Positions 25,663 to 35,119 of a stretch of 64,000 nt of DNA are shown one piece after another. Origin of the DNA: Xanthomonas arboricola pv. juglandis. Lineage in GTDB: Bacteria; Pseudomonadota; Gammaproteobacteria; Xanthomonadales; Xanthomonadaceae. The notes beneath the pieces were generated by a model. That model saw only the letters and a program-made list of their open reading frames with translations. It searched no databases and had not been told where the DNA came from. Every line of letters begins with the position of its first letter. Within the stretch, counting starts at the first letter, position 1. The DNA is taken from assembly GCF_001013475.1 (NCBI RefSeq), contig NZ_JZEF01000003.1, forward strand, positions 496,001-560,000. Direction: 5' to 3'. Made by a program: the position numbers and the translations under genes.

Positions 25663-28296
25663 TCAGAACTTCATGTGCAGGCTCGCCATGTAGCGGCGCC
25701 CGCTCCTGTAGCGACCGGCCAGATGGTCGGTGTCGCCGAGATACTGCAGGTATTGTTCGTCCAGCAGGTTCTGCGCGTCGATCTGCAGCGACCAGTTCGG
25801 GCTGAACGCATAGCCGATGCTCGCGCCGAGTTCGGCGTAGTCATCCACGCTTGCCGGCGCGGCGCCGGCCACGTAACCGCCGGCCAGATAGCTGTCGCGC
25901 CAGTTGTAGGTCAGCCGTGCGTTGAGCGGGCCTTTTTCGTAGTACGGGCTGACTGCCACGCTGTTGCGCGACTGGTAGGGCAGGGCGTCGCCGGTGTTGT
26001 TTTCGCCATTGGCATAGGTGTAGTTGGCGGTCAGCCCGAAGCCGCTGTCGCCGAACGGCTGCTGGAACGCGATGTTGAAGCCCTTGACCTTGCCATCGCC
26101 GGCATTGCGTGGCCGCTGGATGCTGTAATCGCAATAGCCATCGGCGCTGCAGCCGTTGCTGCCGAGCAACTGCGCCCAGCTCTGCGGCGCGGTATCGCGC
26201 AGCGCGTTGTACTGGCGCTCCACGCTGGCGCTGGTGTCGATGTAGTTGTCGATCTTCTTGTAGAACAGCGACCACGCCACCACCGACTGCTGCGCGAAGT
26301 AATACTCGGCCGACAGGTTGAAGTTCCAGGATTCGTACGGCGACAGCTCGGCATTGCCGCCGCTGCCGGTCAGCGTGGTGTCGTTGAGGAAGGTGTTGTT
26401 GACCATCTGGTTGTACGGTGCCCAGGCGATCACCTTGGCTGCGGCAAGGCGGAACACCCAATCGTCGGCCGCCTCGTAGGACAGCGTGAGCGAAGGCAGC
26501 AGGAAATCCTCCTTGCGCGTGCGGGTCTGCCACAGGCTGTCGGCGTTCTGCAGTGTGGGCGTGCCGCTGTAGACGAAGCCGCTGCCCTCGGTTTTCGAAT
26601 CGACATAACGCAGCCCGAGATTGCCGCGCAGGCCGCCGCCGGAGAAGTTCAACTGGGCATAGGCGGCGTTATTGGTCTGCTGCAGCGCCCAGGTGTTGTT
26701 GAGGTAGCTGGCCGGATCCGGCGCGCCGTAGTCGACCGGGCTGTTGCGGATCCAGTTCAGCACGTTGTTGCGGCCTGCCTGCACATGCCGGCCGTGGTCC
26801 GGATAGAAATCCTGCAGATCGGTCAGCCCGATCGTGCCCACGTCGGCCAGCGTGCCCGGCGTCACGCCGCCATAGACGTTGAGCTCGAAGCGCTCCTCAT
26901 GCTTGCCATGGCGCACGCCCAGCAGCAGTTGGTTGAACACGCTGTCGAACTGCAGATTCAGATCGAGTTGGCCGTAGGTGTCCTTGCTTTCGGTGGAGAA
27001 GATGCCGTTATTGCCGAACCAGCCGCCGGCCGAGCCCCAGTTGGCCGGATCGCGCGCACGCGCCGGATCGTCGAAACGGATGCCGCGCCGCGTGTCCCAG
27101 CTGAAGCCGCCGTTGTAGAACGGCTCGATGAAATACTGCGACAGGTCCTTGTTCTCGGATCTGCTTTGGCCCACCTGCCCATTCAATCCCCAGCCATCGC
27201 CGCGGAATGCGCCGCGCAGGTCCAGGCCCTTGGTGGTGACCTCCGATTCGCGCACGTTGTTGTCGTAGATCACGGTGCCGCCGAGCGGGTCGGCATTGGC
27301 GCCGGAATGCCCGCTGGTCACCACGCCATTGCGCAGGCCGCCGAGTTGGTCCACCGACGCCACCGTGCCGGCATTCCAGGTCAGAAAGCTGTACATCGAC
27401 TGGTTGTAGTTGTCGAAGTTCTCGTTGATGTACAGGCCGCTGAGGTTGAATTCCAGCGCCTGGCTGGGCTTGAGCTGCAGGTTGACCACGGCGCTGTCGC
27501 GCTCGCGATCCTGCTGGAACCAGGCCGCGTTGATCGAGTTGGGCACGTCCGCATCGGCGGGCACGCCGCCTGCGGCATTGGCGAAGGTGCTGGCCGGCGT
27601 GTAGCCGAACACTTCCATGCCGCGGCGATCGACGCGTTCTTCGTAATGTTGCGCCGACACTGCAATGCCGAAGGTGTCGGCCGCGTTCTTCCAGCTATAC
27701 AGCAGCGCCGCGTTCGGTTTGCCTTCGCTGGCCTGCGCGCTGTAGCTGTAGCCGATGGAGGCGGCCACCTCGTTGACGTCCAGGTCCAGCGGTTGTCGGG
27801 TGTGCATCAACACGGTGCCACCCAGGCTGCCTTCGGTCAGGCGCGCTTCGGAGGATTTGAGGATTTCCGCGCGGCCCAGGATCTGCGGCGCCAGCAAGGT
27901 GTAGTCGAATCCGCGGCTGGGTTGCTCGCCGTAGAGCCAGATCGCCTGCGCCACCGGGTGGCCGTCCAGGAAGGACAGGTTGAGGCTGGGGTCGGTGCCG
28001 TCGATGCTGACGCGCTCGCCCTGGCCAAAGCGCCGGTCCAGGGTGACGCCGGGAATCTGCGACAGCGCCTCGGCCACGTTGGTGCTTGGAAACTTGCCGA
28101 TGTCTTCGGCGGTGATGGCTTCGGAAATGCCGGCGTTGTTGCGTTTGGTGTCGAGCGATTTTTCCAGGCTGGCACGGATGCCGACTACCTGCACGGCATC
28201 CAGATCGGTGGCCTGGTCGACCGCGTCCTGGGCTTGCGCAGCGAATGCCAGCGACAACGCGATCGCGCTGGACAGCAGGGTGGTGCTGTATTTCAT
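25663..28296 (-). CDS. TonB-dependent outer-membrane receptor
   Basis: Gated outer-membrane transporter, 877 residues from ATG 28296 with GGAGAG upstream. Signal peptide (cleavage after AQA, about residue 23). A TonB-box-like DLDAVQVVG stretch precedes the plug domain (about 50-165; ISEAITAEDIGKFPS, NVAEALSQIPGV). The beta-barrel ends in an aromatic residue (SLHMKF). The plug is of the type found in carbohydrate TonB receptors of Xanthomonas. It follows a glucokinase gene by 102 bases on the same strand, which supports sugar uptake; the substrate is inferred, possibly N-acetylglucosamine-related given the operator at 29501. Confidence 0.9.
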   Translation of the reverse strand: MKYSTTLLSSAIALSLAFAAQAQDAVDQATDLDAVQVVGIRASLEKSLDTKRNNAGISEAITAEDIGKFPSTNVAEALSQIPGVTLDRRFGQGERVSIDGTDPSLNLSFLDGHPVAQAIWLYGEQPSRGFDYTLLAPQILGRAEILKSSEARLTEGSLGGTVLMHTRQPLDLDVNEVAASIGYSYSAQASEGKPNAALLYSWKNAADTFGIAVSAQHYEERVDRRGMEVFGYTPASTFANAAGGVPADADVPNSINAAWFQQDRERDSAVVNLQLKPSQALEFNLSGLYINENFDNYNQSMYSFLTWNAGTVASVDQLGGLRNGVVTSGHSGANADPLGGTVIYDNNVRESEVTTKGLDLRGAFRGDGWGLNGQVGQSRSENKDLSQYFIEPFYNGGFSWDTRRGIRFDDPARARDPANWGSAGGWFGNNGIFSTESKDTYGQLDLNLQFDSVFNQLLLGVRHGKHEERFELNVYGGVTPGTLADVGTIGLTDLQDFYPDHGRHVQAGRNNVLNWIRNSPVDYGAPDPASYLNNTWALQQTNNAAYAQLNFSGGGLRGNLGLRYVDSKTEGSGFVYSGTPTLQNADSLWQTRTRKEDFLLPSLTLSYEAADDWVFRLAAAKVIAWAPYNQMVNNTFLNDTTLTGSGGNAELSPYESWNFNLSAEYYFAQQSVVAWSLFYKKIDNYIDTSASVERQYNALRDTAPQSWAQLLGSNGCSADGYCDYSIQRPRNAGDGKVKGFNIAFQQPFGDSGFGLTANYTYANGENNTGDALPYQSRNSVAVSPYYEKGPLNARLTYNWRDSYLAGGYVAGAAPASVDDYAELGASIGYAFSPNWSLQIDAQNLLDEQYLQYLGDTDHLAGRYRSGRRYMASLHMKF

Positions 28297-28398
28297 GATG
28301 TCTCTCCTCATCACGCACAGGGATGGACGGCGGGCTGCTGCTCGCCGGATGCGGGGTCTTGCAGACGCGCGCCCGGGACCGAGCGCGTGGTGGATCGC

Positions 28399-29433
28399 TT
28401 ACGACAGGTCAGCGTGGTGCTGTAGATACCAGTTGGCCGCGCCGAGCACGCCCAGTTGCCCGTGCTCGACCAGCTTGACCGGAATGCGTTCGAGTACCGC
28501 GCGCATGCGTCCCTTGGCCAGAAAACGCTCGCGAAAACGGCTGTTCTGCAGGAACGGCCCGATCGTCGGCAAAAAGCCGCCGGCCAGATAGATGCCGCCG
28601 GCGGCGCCATAGGCCAGCGCCATGTCGCCGACCGCGCTGCCCAGGATGGCGCAGAAGACCTGCAGGCAATCGCGTGCCAATGCATCGTCTTCGTGCAGCG
28701 CGGCATGCGTGATCGCGGCCGGCAGCCGATGGCGGGGCGTGGCGCCCTGCAGTTCGCACAGGGCGTTGTACAGATGCAGCAGGCCGGGCCCGGACAGCAC
28801 ATGTTCGAGCGGCAGATAGCGCTCGCCACGCAACAGGATCCGCAGCACCTGCAGTTCCATCTCGTCGTTGCTGGCCAGGGCAACCTGACCGGCCTCGGTG
28901 GCGAGCACGATCGCGCGTGGCTTGGCATCGATCCAGACCGCCGCACCCAGCCCGGTACCGGGGCCGACCACCAGGATCGGGCCGCTGGCGCGCGCATGCC
29001 GCGGCGTCGGCCCGCTCAGTTGCAGCGCGGCGCGTTGTTCCATCAGCGGTGCGGCGTAAGCCACCGCTTCGAAATCGTTGACCAGGTGCACGCTGGGCAC
29101 GGCAAGCGCGGCGCGAATGCGGCCAGGCGAAATCGTCCACGGCAGGTTGTTGCTGATGAAGCTGCCATCGTCCAGCGCCACCCCAGCACTGGCGATCACC
29201 ACCGCCTCGACGTCGCGCCGTGGCTGCAGGAAGTCGGCAAGGATGGCGTCCAGACTGGCGTGTTCGGCGCAGCGGTAGGTGCGGTAATGCGACAGCTCGG
29301 TCGCAGTAGTACCTACCCGCGCGATGTGGCCGACCCGCACATGCGTGCCACCCACGTCGGCTGCGATGAAGCCGGTGGCAACCGGTGCGGTGGGCAAGCC
29401 AGAAGCGAGAGCAGAACGCGAAGTCGCAGCCAC
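28399..29433 (-). CDS. glk: glucokinase (Glk family)
   Basis: Phosphorylates glucose, or a related sugar, with ATP; 344 residues. Motifs: phosphate-1 DVGGTHVRVG (about 26-35), sugar-binding ISNNLPWTIS, catalytic VNDFEAVAY, adenosine-loop GPGTGLGAAV, and EAGQVAL. It belongs to the Glk rather than the ROK branch (no CXCGXXGC zinc motif). It heads a two-gene unit with the TonB receptor. A 14-base palindrome 68 bases upstream is a LacI-type operator candidate. The extra N-terminal 20 residues compared with E. coli Glk leave room for an internal start. Confidence 0.88.
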   Translation of the reverse strand: MAATSRSALASGLPTAPVATGFIAADVGGTHVRVGHIARVGTTATELSHYRTYRCAEHASLDAILADFLQPRRDVEAVVIASAGVALDDGSFISNNLPWTISPGRIRAALAVPSVHLVNDFEAVAYAAPLMEQRAALQLSGPTPRHARASGPILVVGPGTGLGAAVWIDAKPRAIVLATEAGQVALASNDEMELQVLRILLRGERYLPLEHVLSGPGLLHLYNALCELQGATPRHRLPAAITHAALHEDDALARDCLQVFCAILGSAVGDMALAYGAAGGIYLAGGFLPTIGPFLQNSRFRERFLAKGRMRAVLERIPVKLVEHGQLGVLGAANWYLQHHADLS

Positions 29434-29764
29434 GTGCAGTCCTTTGGAGTCGTCCGAGCGGCCAATGCGATCGGCGAGTAGCGGCCTGTGTAGAAGTTGG
29501 TGACAACGATGTCAATGGTTCAGTCGGGTTGGATCGATCTTGCTGGCAGACTCAAGTGCAAAATCGCCCGTTTCAGGGCTGTCTGCATGGGCGTGATTGC
29601 GCAGTGCGGGAGAGCACGCACGCGCCACTGCGCTGTCGCAACGGTCGCGTCTGTTGTCGCCATCTGGACGCTGAGCGGCGCTGGCATCGCTCCGTGGCAT
29701 CGACATTGGCTTCGGCGGTCGCTACCGCCAGCCTGATTGCGTCAGCGCTCGCGCAGTCGCCGGC
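29434..29764. other. intergenic region upstream of glucokinase
   Basis: 331 bases between the PqaA-like gene and glk, both on the minus strand. Contains the operator candidate at 29501-29514; no gene is supported here. Confidence 0.5.
29501..29514. promoter_or_regulatory. LacI-family operator candidate (NagR-like)
   Basis: TGACAACGATGTCA: inverted arms TGACA/TGTCA around ACGA. From memory this fits the NagR palindrome of Xanthomonas (AATGACAnCGnTGTCATT-like), which controls N-acetylglucosamine uptake genes including TonB receptors. It lies 68 bases before glk. Confidence 0.55.
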
Positions 29765-31279
29765 TCAGCGCGCAGCCGCCGCAGAGGCTGCGCCCGGCAA
29801 GGTGCTGCAGGCCGCGCCGTCGCTGGGTGGCGCCTGCGTCGGGTAGTGCTGCTTGCCGAGCACGTAGGTCTGGCTGGTGGCTACGAAGCCGTCCGCGTAG
29901 GTGGCCTCGACGAAGTACGCGCTCCAGCCGGCATCGGGAATCTGCACCGGTACCGACACCGTGTTGCCGCGTGCAGGTGTGATCGGCGTGGCGCTGTAAC
30001 GAATGCCGCAGGCGTAGCGGAAATCGCGCGCCGCCGGATTGCGCGCCTGCCACAGACGCAACTGCGCAGGGCGCTCGGACGACTGGAAGCGGATCTGCGG
30101 GTGTTCGCCTGCGTGCAGGGAATCGCGCACCTTTGGCAATGCACGCTGCTGCTGCAGCCGGGTCACGAAGGGCACCAGGCTGTCGACGATGGAGGCGCGG
30201 ATGCCGTTATGCGCGCTGTTGGGCACCATGCGCAGCGCCTTGCTGCCGGGCAGCGCGTCGTAGAAGAACTGCGTGTTGTCCGGCAGGAAGAAATCGTCGC
30301 CGCTGGCATTGACGATGTACTTGGGCACGGCCAGGCGTTTGCGCTGCGGCGTGTGCAGATAACTCAGCGGGTCCTGCAGTTGCACCAGCTGCGCAAATGC
30401 CGGCGTGTGCAGCTGCGCGGTGATTCCCTGCCTGGCGTAGGCGCCGAATGCGATCGGCCAGTTGCCGCCATAGGCCCGGGACATGTGCTCGAGCACGGCC
30501 GGCAGATTGAGAATGTCGATCACGAACGGCACCACGGCCTCCACGCGCGCATCGGCGATGGTGGCGTGCCAGCTGGCCCAACCACGCTTGGAGGCGCCGG
30601 CGAGGATGAAGCGATGAATCCGCAACGGCGCCAATTCGCGTTCGGCCAGGCTCATGGTGCGCGCGATCGCCGCGGCCATCGGCACATGCAGCGGCATGGT
30701 CTTGCGTCGTTGCGGCGATGCCAGGAACAGCGACCAGCTGTAGGCGACGCTGTCGTCCTCGCGGCGCGGCGTGCCATCGTTGCGATAGGTCAGTGCCTGG
30801 CTGGGCAGATCGCCGAGCGCGATCACCACGGTGCGGCTGCGTTGCGCCAATGCGGCCAGGGCCTCGGGTGGCAATTCGCTGGGCGGTTGTGGCGCGCCGC
30901 CATCGGCCGGTTGGCGGGTGCCATTGGTGGAGATCAGCAGCGCACGCGTCGGCAACGCATCTGCCGGGATGTAGATCGCCACATCGTGCTGCCAGCTGGC
31001 CGGCTGCACCAGGTCCTCCGGCGACCACTGCTGCGAGGTCAGCAGGTAATCGCGCCTTTCGACACCGCCCACCATGCTGGTGGCCACGCGCCGGTAGACC
31101 AGCGGTTGGCGCTCGATGGCATCGTGATAGCACACCAGCGCCTGGTCGATGCCGACCTCGGGCGCATCGGCGCATTGCTGCGCTGACAGGGTGGGCGTGG
31201 CCGCATCGGCAGGCGCAACGCCTGCGAGCCAGGCCAGCAACGCCAGCAACGCCAGGCTGCAACGTGTCATCGAACGCAT
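29765..31279 (-). CDS. PqaA-like (PhoPQ-activated pathogenicity-related) hydrolase
   Basis: Exported alpha/beta-hydrolase, 504 residues from ATG 31279 (GGAGAA upstream; ATG 31270 is an alternative). Signal peptide with hydrophobic core LALLALLAWLAGVA. Nucleophile serine in LAGASKRGWASWH, a likely acid in NASGDDFFLPDN, and the histidine in VPNSAHNG. The family is named from Salmonella PqaA, a PhoP-activated gene linked to antimicrobial-peptide resistance; the biochemical substrate is not established. Secretion to the periplasm is expected. The open frame upstream of 31279 is not coding-like. Confidence 0.85.
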   Translation of the reverse strand: MRSMTRCSLALLALLAWLAGVAPADAATPTLSAQQCADAPEVGIDQALVCYHDAIERQPLVYRRVATSMVGGVERRDYLLTSQQWSPEDLVQPASWQHDVAIYIPADALPTRALLISTNGTRQPADGGAPQPPSELPPEALAALAQRSRTVVIALGDLPSQALTYRNDGTPRREDDSVAYSWSLFLASPQRRKTMPLHVPMAAAIARTMSLAERELAPLRIHRFILAGASKRGWASWHATIADARVEAVVPFVIDILNLPAVLEHMSRAYGGNWPIAFGAYARQGITAQLHTPAFAQLVQLQDPLSYLHTPQRKRLAVPKYIVNASGDDFFLPDNTQFFYDALPGSKALRMVPNSAHNGIRASIVDSLVPFVTRLQQQRALPKVRDSLHAGEHPQIRFQSSERPAQLRLWQARNPAARDFRYACGIRYSATPITPARGNTVSVPVQIPDAGWSAYFVEATYADGFVATSQTYVLGKQHYPTQAPPSDGAACSTLPGAASAAAAR

Positions 31280-31340
31280 GCGTGTTCTCCGGGTGGCCTG
31301 CCTCAGTCTGCGGTGGTGGGCCGGCAATGCCCGGACAGGC

Positions 31341-31862
31341 TTACTTGACCCGGCGCACCTTGGCCTGCGTGTTGTAGCCCTCGATCTGCAGATACCACAC
31401 GCCGACCAGACCCGGCTTGATCTTGACCTTGGGGGCCTCCTTGCGCACGCCCGACAACGTCGCAGCGTCGGTCTGCTCCCAGTCCTGGCCATTGGCCAGC
31501 GTGTATACGCGCCCCTTCGAAAAGCCCTTGAACTCGCCGACGATGTTGCTCTCGATCGGCTCGTTGCTGCCGAAATCGAAGAAGCCGCGGTTCTTGACGA
31601 TCACTTCCTGGCGGCCGGCTTCCTTGGCCTGTTCGACCACGACCGCAGCTTCCTTGGCGACCTTGCCCTGCAGCCAATCGTTGAGCGCGGCCAGTTCGCC
31701 GGCGTCGAGCTTGTCCAGCCCAGCGGCCTTGAACTGTTCGGCGCTCATCTGCGACTGCAGGTCGCCCTGCACCGCGCGCTGCGCGAGGGCCGGAGCGGCG
31801 TTCAGGGCGAGGGTCAGGCAGACCAGCAAGGGAATGCGGCGCGCGAGCGACATGGATGCCAT
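31341..31862 (-). CDS. exported protein of unknown function (173 aa)
   Basis: ATG 31862 (MASMSLARR...) or ATG 31853 (170 aa). Signal peptide ending ALA-Q near residue 28, so periplasmic or secreted. The N-terminal mature part is helical (MSAEQFKAAGLDKLDAGELAALNDWLQ), then a Gln/Lys region. A C-terminal small beta domain (RNRGFFDFGSNEPIESNIVGEF read as KNRGFFDFGS, then GRVYTLANGQDWEQ and VWYLQIEGYNTQAKVRRVK) may be an SH3/OB-like fold. No family name recalled with confidence. It lies just downstream of pqqE but separated by 53 bases. Confidence 0.75.
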   Translation of the reverse strand: MASMSLARRIPLLVCLTLALNAAPALAQRAVQGDLQSQMSAEQFKAAGLDKLDAGELAALNDWLQGKVAKEAAVVVEQAKEAGRQEVIVKNRGFFDFGSNEPIESNIVGEFKGFSKGRVYTLANGQDWEQTDAATLSGVRKEAPKVKIKPGLVGVWYLQIEGYNTQAKVRRVK

Positions 31863-31915
31863 CCGATCAGAAGAGGCGGCTAGTGTAGACGCTAGCCCGC
31901 GCCTGCCGCAGCCGG

Positions 31916-33055
31916 CTATGGCGCGTCGGCGGTTCGTGCGTCTGCGCTGGCCGAAGCCACGCGTTCGGGACGGCCGGGGCGGCGGTAGACGAACTCCGGC
32001 GGCGGTGCGGCGGCTTCGCGTTCGGCGGTGGCGCGCACCTCGGCATGCCGCGGCGAGCGTTCGCAGACCGGGTCCAGCGTGGCGGCATCGCCACTGAGCG
32101 CCAGCGCCTGGCAGCGGCAGCCGCCCCAGTCGATCTCGCGCTTGGGGCAGCCCTGGCAGACCTCCGGCATCCATGCGGTGCCGCGGAAGCGCACGAAGGC
32201 CTCGCCGTTGTTCCAGATGTCGGCCAGCGACCGCTCGCGCAGGTTGTCAAAGCGCATGCCGTCGATGGTTTCGGCCGCATGGCAGGGCAGCACATCGCCG
32301 CGCGGGGAGATATTGACGAAGCGCTGGCCCCAGCCGCCCATGCACGGCTTGGGCTGGCGGGCGTAGTAATCGGGGGTGACGAAGTCGATCGCCAGGCGGT
32401 CGCCGAGCTCGCGACGGGCGGTTTCCACCGCGTCAATCGTGGCCATCAGCTGCTCGCGGCTGGGCATCAGCGCGGCGCGATTGCGCAGGCCCCAGCCGTA
32501 GTACTGGGTGTGCGCCACTTCGATGCGTTCGGCCTGCCATTCCAGCGCCAGCGCGATCATGCCGGGCACGCGCTCGGCGTTATGGCGATGCAGCACCGCA
32601 TTGAGCGTCAGCGGCAGGCCGCGCGCGCGCACGGCGGCGGCGAACTCGCGCTTCTTTGCCAGGCTGTTGCGATAGCCGGCGATACGGTCGGCACCGGCCG
32701 GGTCGACGTCCTGCACGCTCAGCTGCACATGCTCCAGTCCGGCCGCCTGCAACTGGTCCAGCATCGGCTCGCCGCCGGCCACGCCGGAGGTGATCAGGTT
32801 GCTGTACAGCCCGAGCGCGCGCGCATGCGCCACCAACTCGGGCAGGTCCTTGCGCAGCATCGGCTCGCCGCCGGAAAAATGCGCCTGCAGCACGCCCATG
32901 TCGGCAGCCTGCTGCAGCAGCGAGCGCCAGCCGGCGGTGTCCATTTCCTCGCGCAGCGCCGCCAATGCGATCGGGTTGGAGCAATACGGGCAGGCCAACG
33001 GGCAGCGATGGGTCAGCTCCAGCAGCACCGACAGTGGTGGCGGGGCGACGGTCAT
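31916..33055 (-). CDS. pqqE: PqqE, PqqA peptide cyclase (radical SAM/SPASM)
   Basis: Forms the Glu-Tyr carbon-carbon crosslink in PqqA, the first step of PQQ synthesis. 379 residues from ATG 33055. Radical-SAM motif CPLACPYC (CX3CX2C) near residue 18; SGGEPM; and the C-terminal SPASM auxiliary-cluster cysteines in [35 protein letters not shown] and DPVCERSP. It overlaps pqqD by four bases, so translation is coupled. The last 35 residues form a Pro/Arg/Ala tail that is a little longer than usual. Confidence 0.96.
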   Translation of the reverse strand: MTVAPPPLSVLLELTHRCPLACPYCSNPIALAALREEMDTAGWRSLLQQAADMGVLQAHFSGGEPMLRKDLPELVAHARALGLYSNLITSGVAGGEPMLDQLQAAGLEHVQLSVQDVDPAGADRIAGYRNSLAKKREFAAAVRARGLPLTLNAVLHRHNAERVPGMIALALEWQAERIEVAHTQYYGWGLRNRAALMPSREQLMATIDAVETARRELGDRLAIDFVTPDYYARQPKPCMGGWGQRFVNISPRGDVLPCHAAETIDGMRFDNLRERSLADIWNNGEAFVRFRGTAWMPEVCQGCPKREIDWGGCRCQALALSGDAATLDPVCERSPRHAEVRATAEREAAAPPPEFVYRRPGRPERVASASADARTADAP

Positions 33056-33327
33056 AGCCGCAGCAGACGCTTCTGATGCAGCGTGGTGGTGAGTTCGATC
33101 ACATCGACCTCGATATCGGCCGCGTCGGCATCGAATTCGCCCGCCAGTTCCTGCGCGATCTGCGCCAGCGAGCGTGTGCCGTCGTAGCGCTGCGCCACCA
33201 CCAGTGCGATCTCGTCCAGCTCGACCACGCGTTCCGGCGCCAGCAGCACCCATTGATCACGTGCACGGTCGTGCTGCAGGCGCACGCCTGCGCGCAGGGC
33301 CGGCTGGCTGTCGCGGGTGATGCTCAC
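33052..33327 (-). CDS. pqqD: PqqD, PqqA-binding chaperone (RRE)
   Basis: 91 residues from GTG 33327, sharing GTGA with the pqqC stop. Winged-helix RiPP-recognition protein that presents PqqA to PqqE. The motif [28 protein letters not shown] is split here as [13 protein letters not shown] and the helical [20 protein letters not shown] end, both typical of PqqD. Confidence 0.94.
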   Translation of the reverse strand: MSITRDSQPALRAGVRLQHDRARDQWVLLAPERVVELDEIALVVAQRYDGTRSLAQIAQELAGEFDADAADIEVDVIELTTTLHQKRLLRL

Positions 33328-34076
33328 GCCGCGGCCCGGCTGGCGTCGCGGTCGGGCACGAACGCATCCGGCCACACGATGCCCGGGCTGACGTACGCCA
33401 CGTGCAATGCATCCAGCTGCGCCCACAGCACCGAGCACTTGAAGTGCAGCGCGGCCTTGACCAGGGCCTGTTTTTCGACGGTATCGGCATGCTGCCTGAC
33501 GTAGTCCAGCGCAAAATCCGAATCACGTGGCGCCTCGGTCAGGCGATGCTCGAAATAGGCCAGCGCTTCGGGCGAGACGAAGTCGTAATGCTTGAGCATG
33601 CCGGCCACGCGCCGGCCGATGATGTTGGGGGCGAACAGCTCGGTCAGCGAGGAGGCGACCGCCTCGAGCAGGCTTTTTTCGCGCACGAACTGCAGGTAGG
33701 CCTGCACCGCGAAACGGGTGCCGGGCAGCAGCGCACGGCCGGATTCCACCAGCGTGCGCTCCAGGCCGAGCGCGTCGGTCAGGTGCAGCCAACGCGCGAT
33801 GCCGCCATCGCTGGGGCTGTTGCCGTCGTGATCGAGAATGCGTTGCCGCCAGATCCGCCGCAACGCCGGGTCTTCCATGCGCGCCATAATCGCGGCGTCC
33901 TTCAATGGAATGCAGCGCTGGTATTCGAAGCGATTCAGCGCCCAGGCCTGGACCTGGCCGCGATCGAGCTTGCCCTCGTGCAGGAGCGCATGGAAGGGAT
34001 GCTGGTCGTGGTACAGGCGGGCGCCGATGGCGCGCAGGTCCGCCTCCAGCTGGTCCGGGGTGAGCAGGGTGGTCAC
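33324..34076 (-). CDS. pqqC: PqqC, pyrroloquinoline-quinone synthase
   Basis: Cofactorless oxidase that carries out the final ring closure and eight-electron oxidation of PQQ. GTG 34076 gives 250 residues, the standard length, and overlaps the pqqB stop by four bases. Helical bundle with conserved HPFHALLHEGKL, NRFEYQRCIPLKDAA, DHDGNSPSDGGI and MLKHYDFV. The frame upstream of 34076 is open through pqqB, but that is a shadow of pqqB. Confidence 0.95.
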   Translation of the reverse strand: MTTLLTPDQLEADLRAIGARLYHDQHPFHALLHEGKLDRGQVQAWALNRFEYQRCIPLKDAAIMARMEDPALRRIWRQRILDHDGNSPSDGGIARWLHLTDALGLERTLVESGRALLPGTRFAVQAYLQFVREKSLLEAVASSLTELFAPNIIGRRVAGMLKHYDFVSPEALAYFEHRLTEAPRDSDFALDYVRQHADTVEKQALVKAALHFKCSVLWAQLDALHVAYVSPGIVWPDAFVPDRDASRAAA

Positions 34077-34972
34077 AGGGTGATCTCCAGGCCGTCGTGC
34101 GCGACTTCCCAGCCGCTGGCACGCGCGCTGGCGTACTCCGGCGAGTGGATGTCGAGCACGGGATTGGTGGTGTTGAGGTGGATAAAGATCTTGCGTGCCA
34201 CCTCCAGCGGGGCGAACGCAGCAATCGTGCCGTCCGGGCCGTCGATGCTCATGTGGCCCATGCGTTGGCCGGTCTTCTGGCTGATGCCCAGCTGCACCAT
34301 CTCGTCGTCGCGCCACAGCGTGCCGTCGAAGAACACCAGTTCGGCGCCTTGCAGGCGCGCGCGCAAGGCATCGGTCATCGCCGCGCAGCCGGGAACGTAA
34401 TGCACGCGGTGCTGGCCATCGTCGATGGTCAGCCCGAGGGTTTCTTCGTTGGAGCCGGCCAGGTCGCCGCCACTGCGCGATTCCATGAACAGCGGCACCT
34501 TGCCGGGCACCGAGAATGGCGTGAGCTGCAGGCCCAGCAGCGACACCGGCGTGTCCAGCGCAAACGGCTGGCGCTCCACGTAGGCGGGGTTGACCGCATC
34601 GAAGATGGGGTTTTGCGACAGCAGATCCAGCACGCGGCTGCTGGCATGCAGCGAGAACGCCTGGCTCTCGCGCATCGACAGCAATCCGGCGATATGGTCG
34701 ATCTCGCCGCTGGTCAGCAGCACCGCTTCGATCGGCGAATGCCGCAAATCGCGCTGCGGCCAGAGTGCGGGCGTTGCAAGAATTTGTTGGCGGAAATCGG
34801 GTGAGGCATTGATCAGGACCCAGCGCTGGCCATCGGCACTGACGGCAATGCTGGCCTGGGTACGACGTTGGGCACCGTCGGCTTGTTGCCATGCCCGCCT
34901 GCTGGCGGGTGTGTGGCAATTCCACTGCGGGTGCCCACCGCCGGCCGCCGATCCCAGAACGATGATGCGCAT
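34073..34972 (-). CDS. pqqB: PqqB, metallo-beta-lactamase-fold hydroxylase
   Basis: 299 residues from ATG 34972. Metallo-beta-lactamase fold protein that hydroxylates the crosslinked tyrosine precursor. N-terminal IIVLGSAAGGGHPQWNC is diagnostic of PqqB; LLTSGEIDHIAGLLS is the metal-site region, where the usual first metal-ligand His of HxHxDH is not kept, as in other PqqB. It begins 66 bases after pqqA, first of the overlapping B-C-D-E series. Confidence 0.95.
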   Translation of the reverse strand: MRIIVLGSAAGGGHPQWNCHTPASRRAWQQADGAQRRTQASIAVSADGQRWVLINASPDFRQQILATPALWPQRDLRHSPIEAVLLTSGEIDHIAGLLSMRESQAFSLHASSRVLDLLSQNPIFDAVNPAYVERQPFALDTPVSLLGLQLTPFSVPGKVPLFMESRSGGDLAGSNEETLGLTIDDGQHRVHYVPGCAAMTDALRARLQGAELVFFDGTLWRDDEMVQLGISQKTGQRMGHMSIDGPDGTIAAFAPLEVARKIFIHLNTTNPVLDIHSPEYASARASGWEVAHDGLEITL

Positions 34973-35038
34973 GGAGAACTGTTACCTATCTGCCGGCGCG
35001 TGCCGGTCATGCATCGGGAGGAGGGGCGGCAGGTGCGC

Positions 35039-35119
35039 TCAGAATTCGCCGGAGACGTAGCAGTTGATCTCGGCGCCACAATTGACTTCACGAACGACAG
35101 GCTTCTTCCAGGTCTTCAT
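35039..35119 (-). CDS. pqqA: PqqA, PQQ precursor peptide (26 aa)
   Basis: Short gene, ATG 35119 with GAGGTAG upstream, stop 35039-35041. The peptide starts MKTWKKPVVREVNCGAE and contains the E-x3-Y pair E17/Y21 that PqqE crosslinks to make the PQQ skeleton. The two cysteines (14, 20) are seen in other xanthomonad PqqA as I recall. As the precursor it is made in excess over the enzymes; the 66-base gap to pqqB would allow partial termination. Confidence 0.95.
   Translation of the reverse strand: MKTWKKPVVREVNCGAEINCYVSGEF

Noticed and set aside
25528..28425. 965-residue open frame antisense to the TonB receptor
   Set aside because: The opposite strand carries an unmistakable receptor with a signal peptide and ribosome-binding site.
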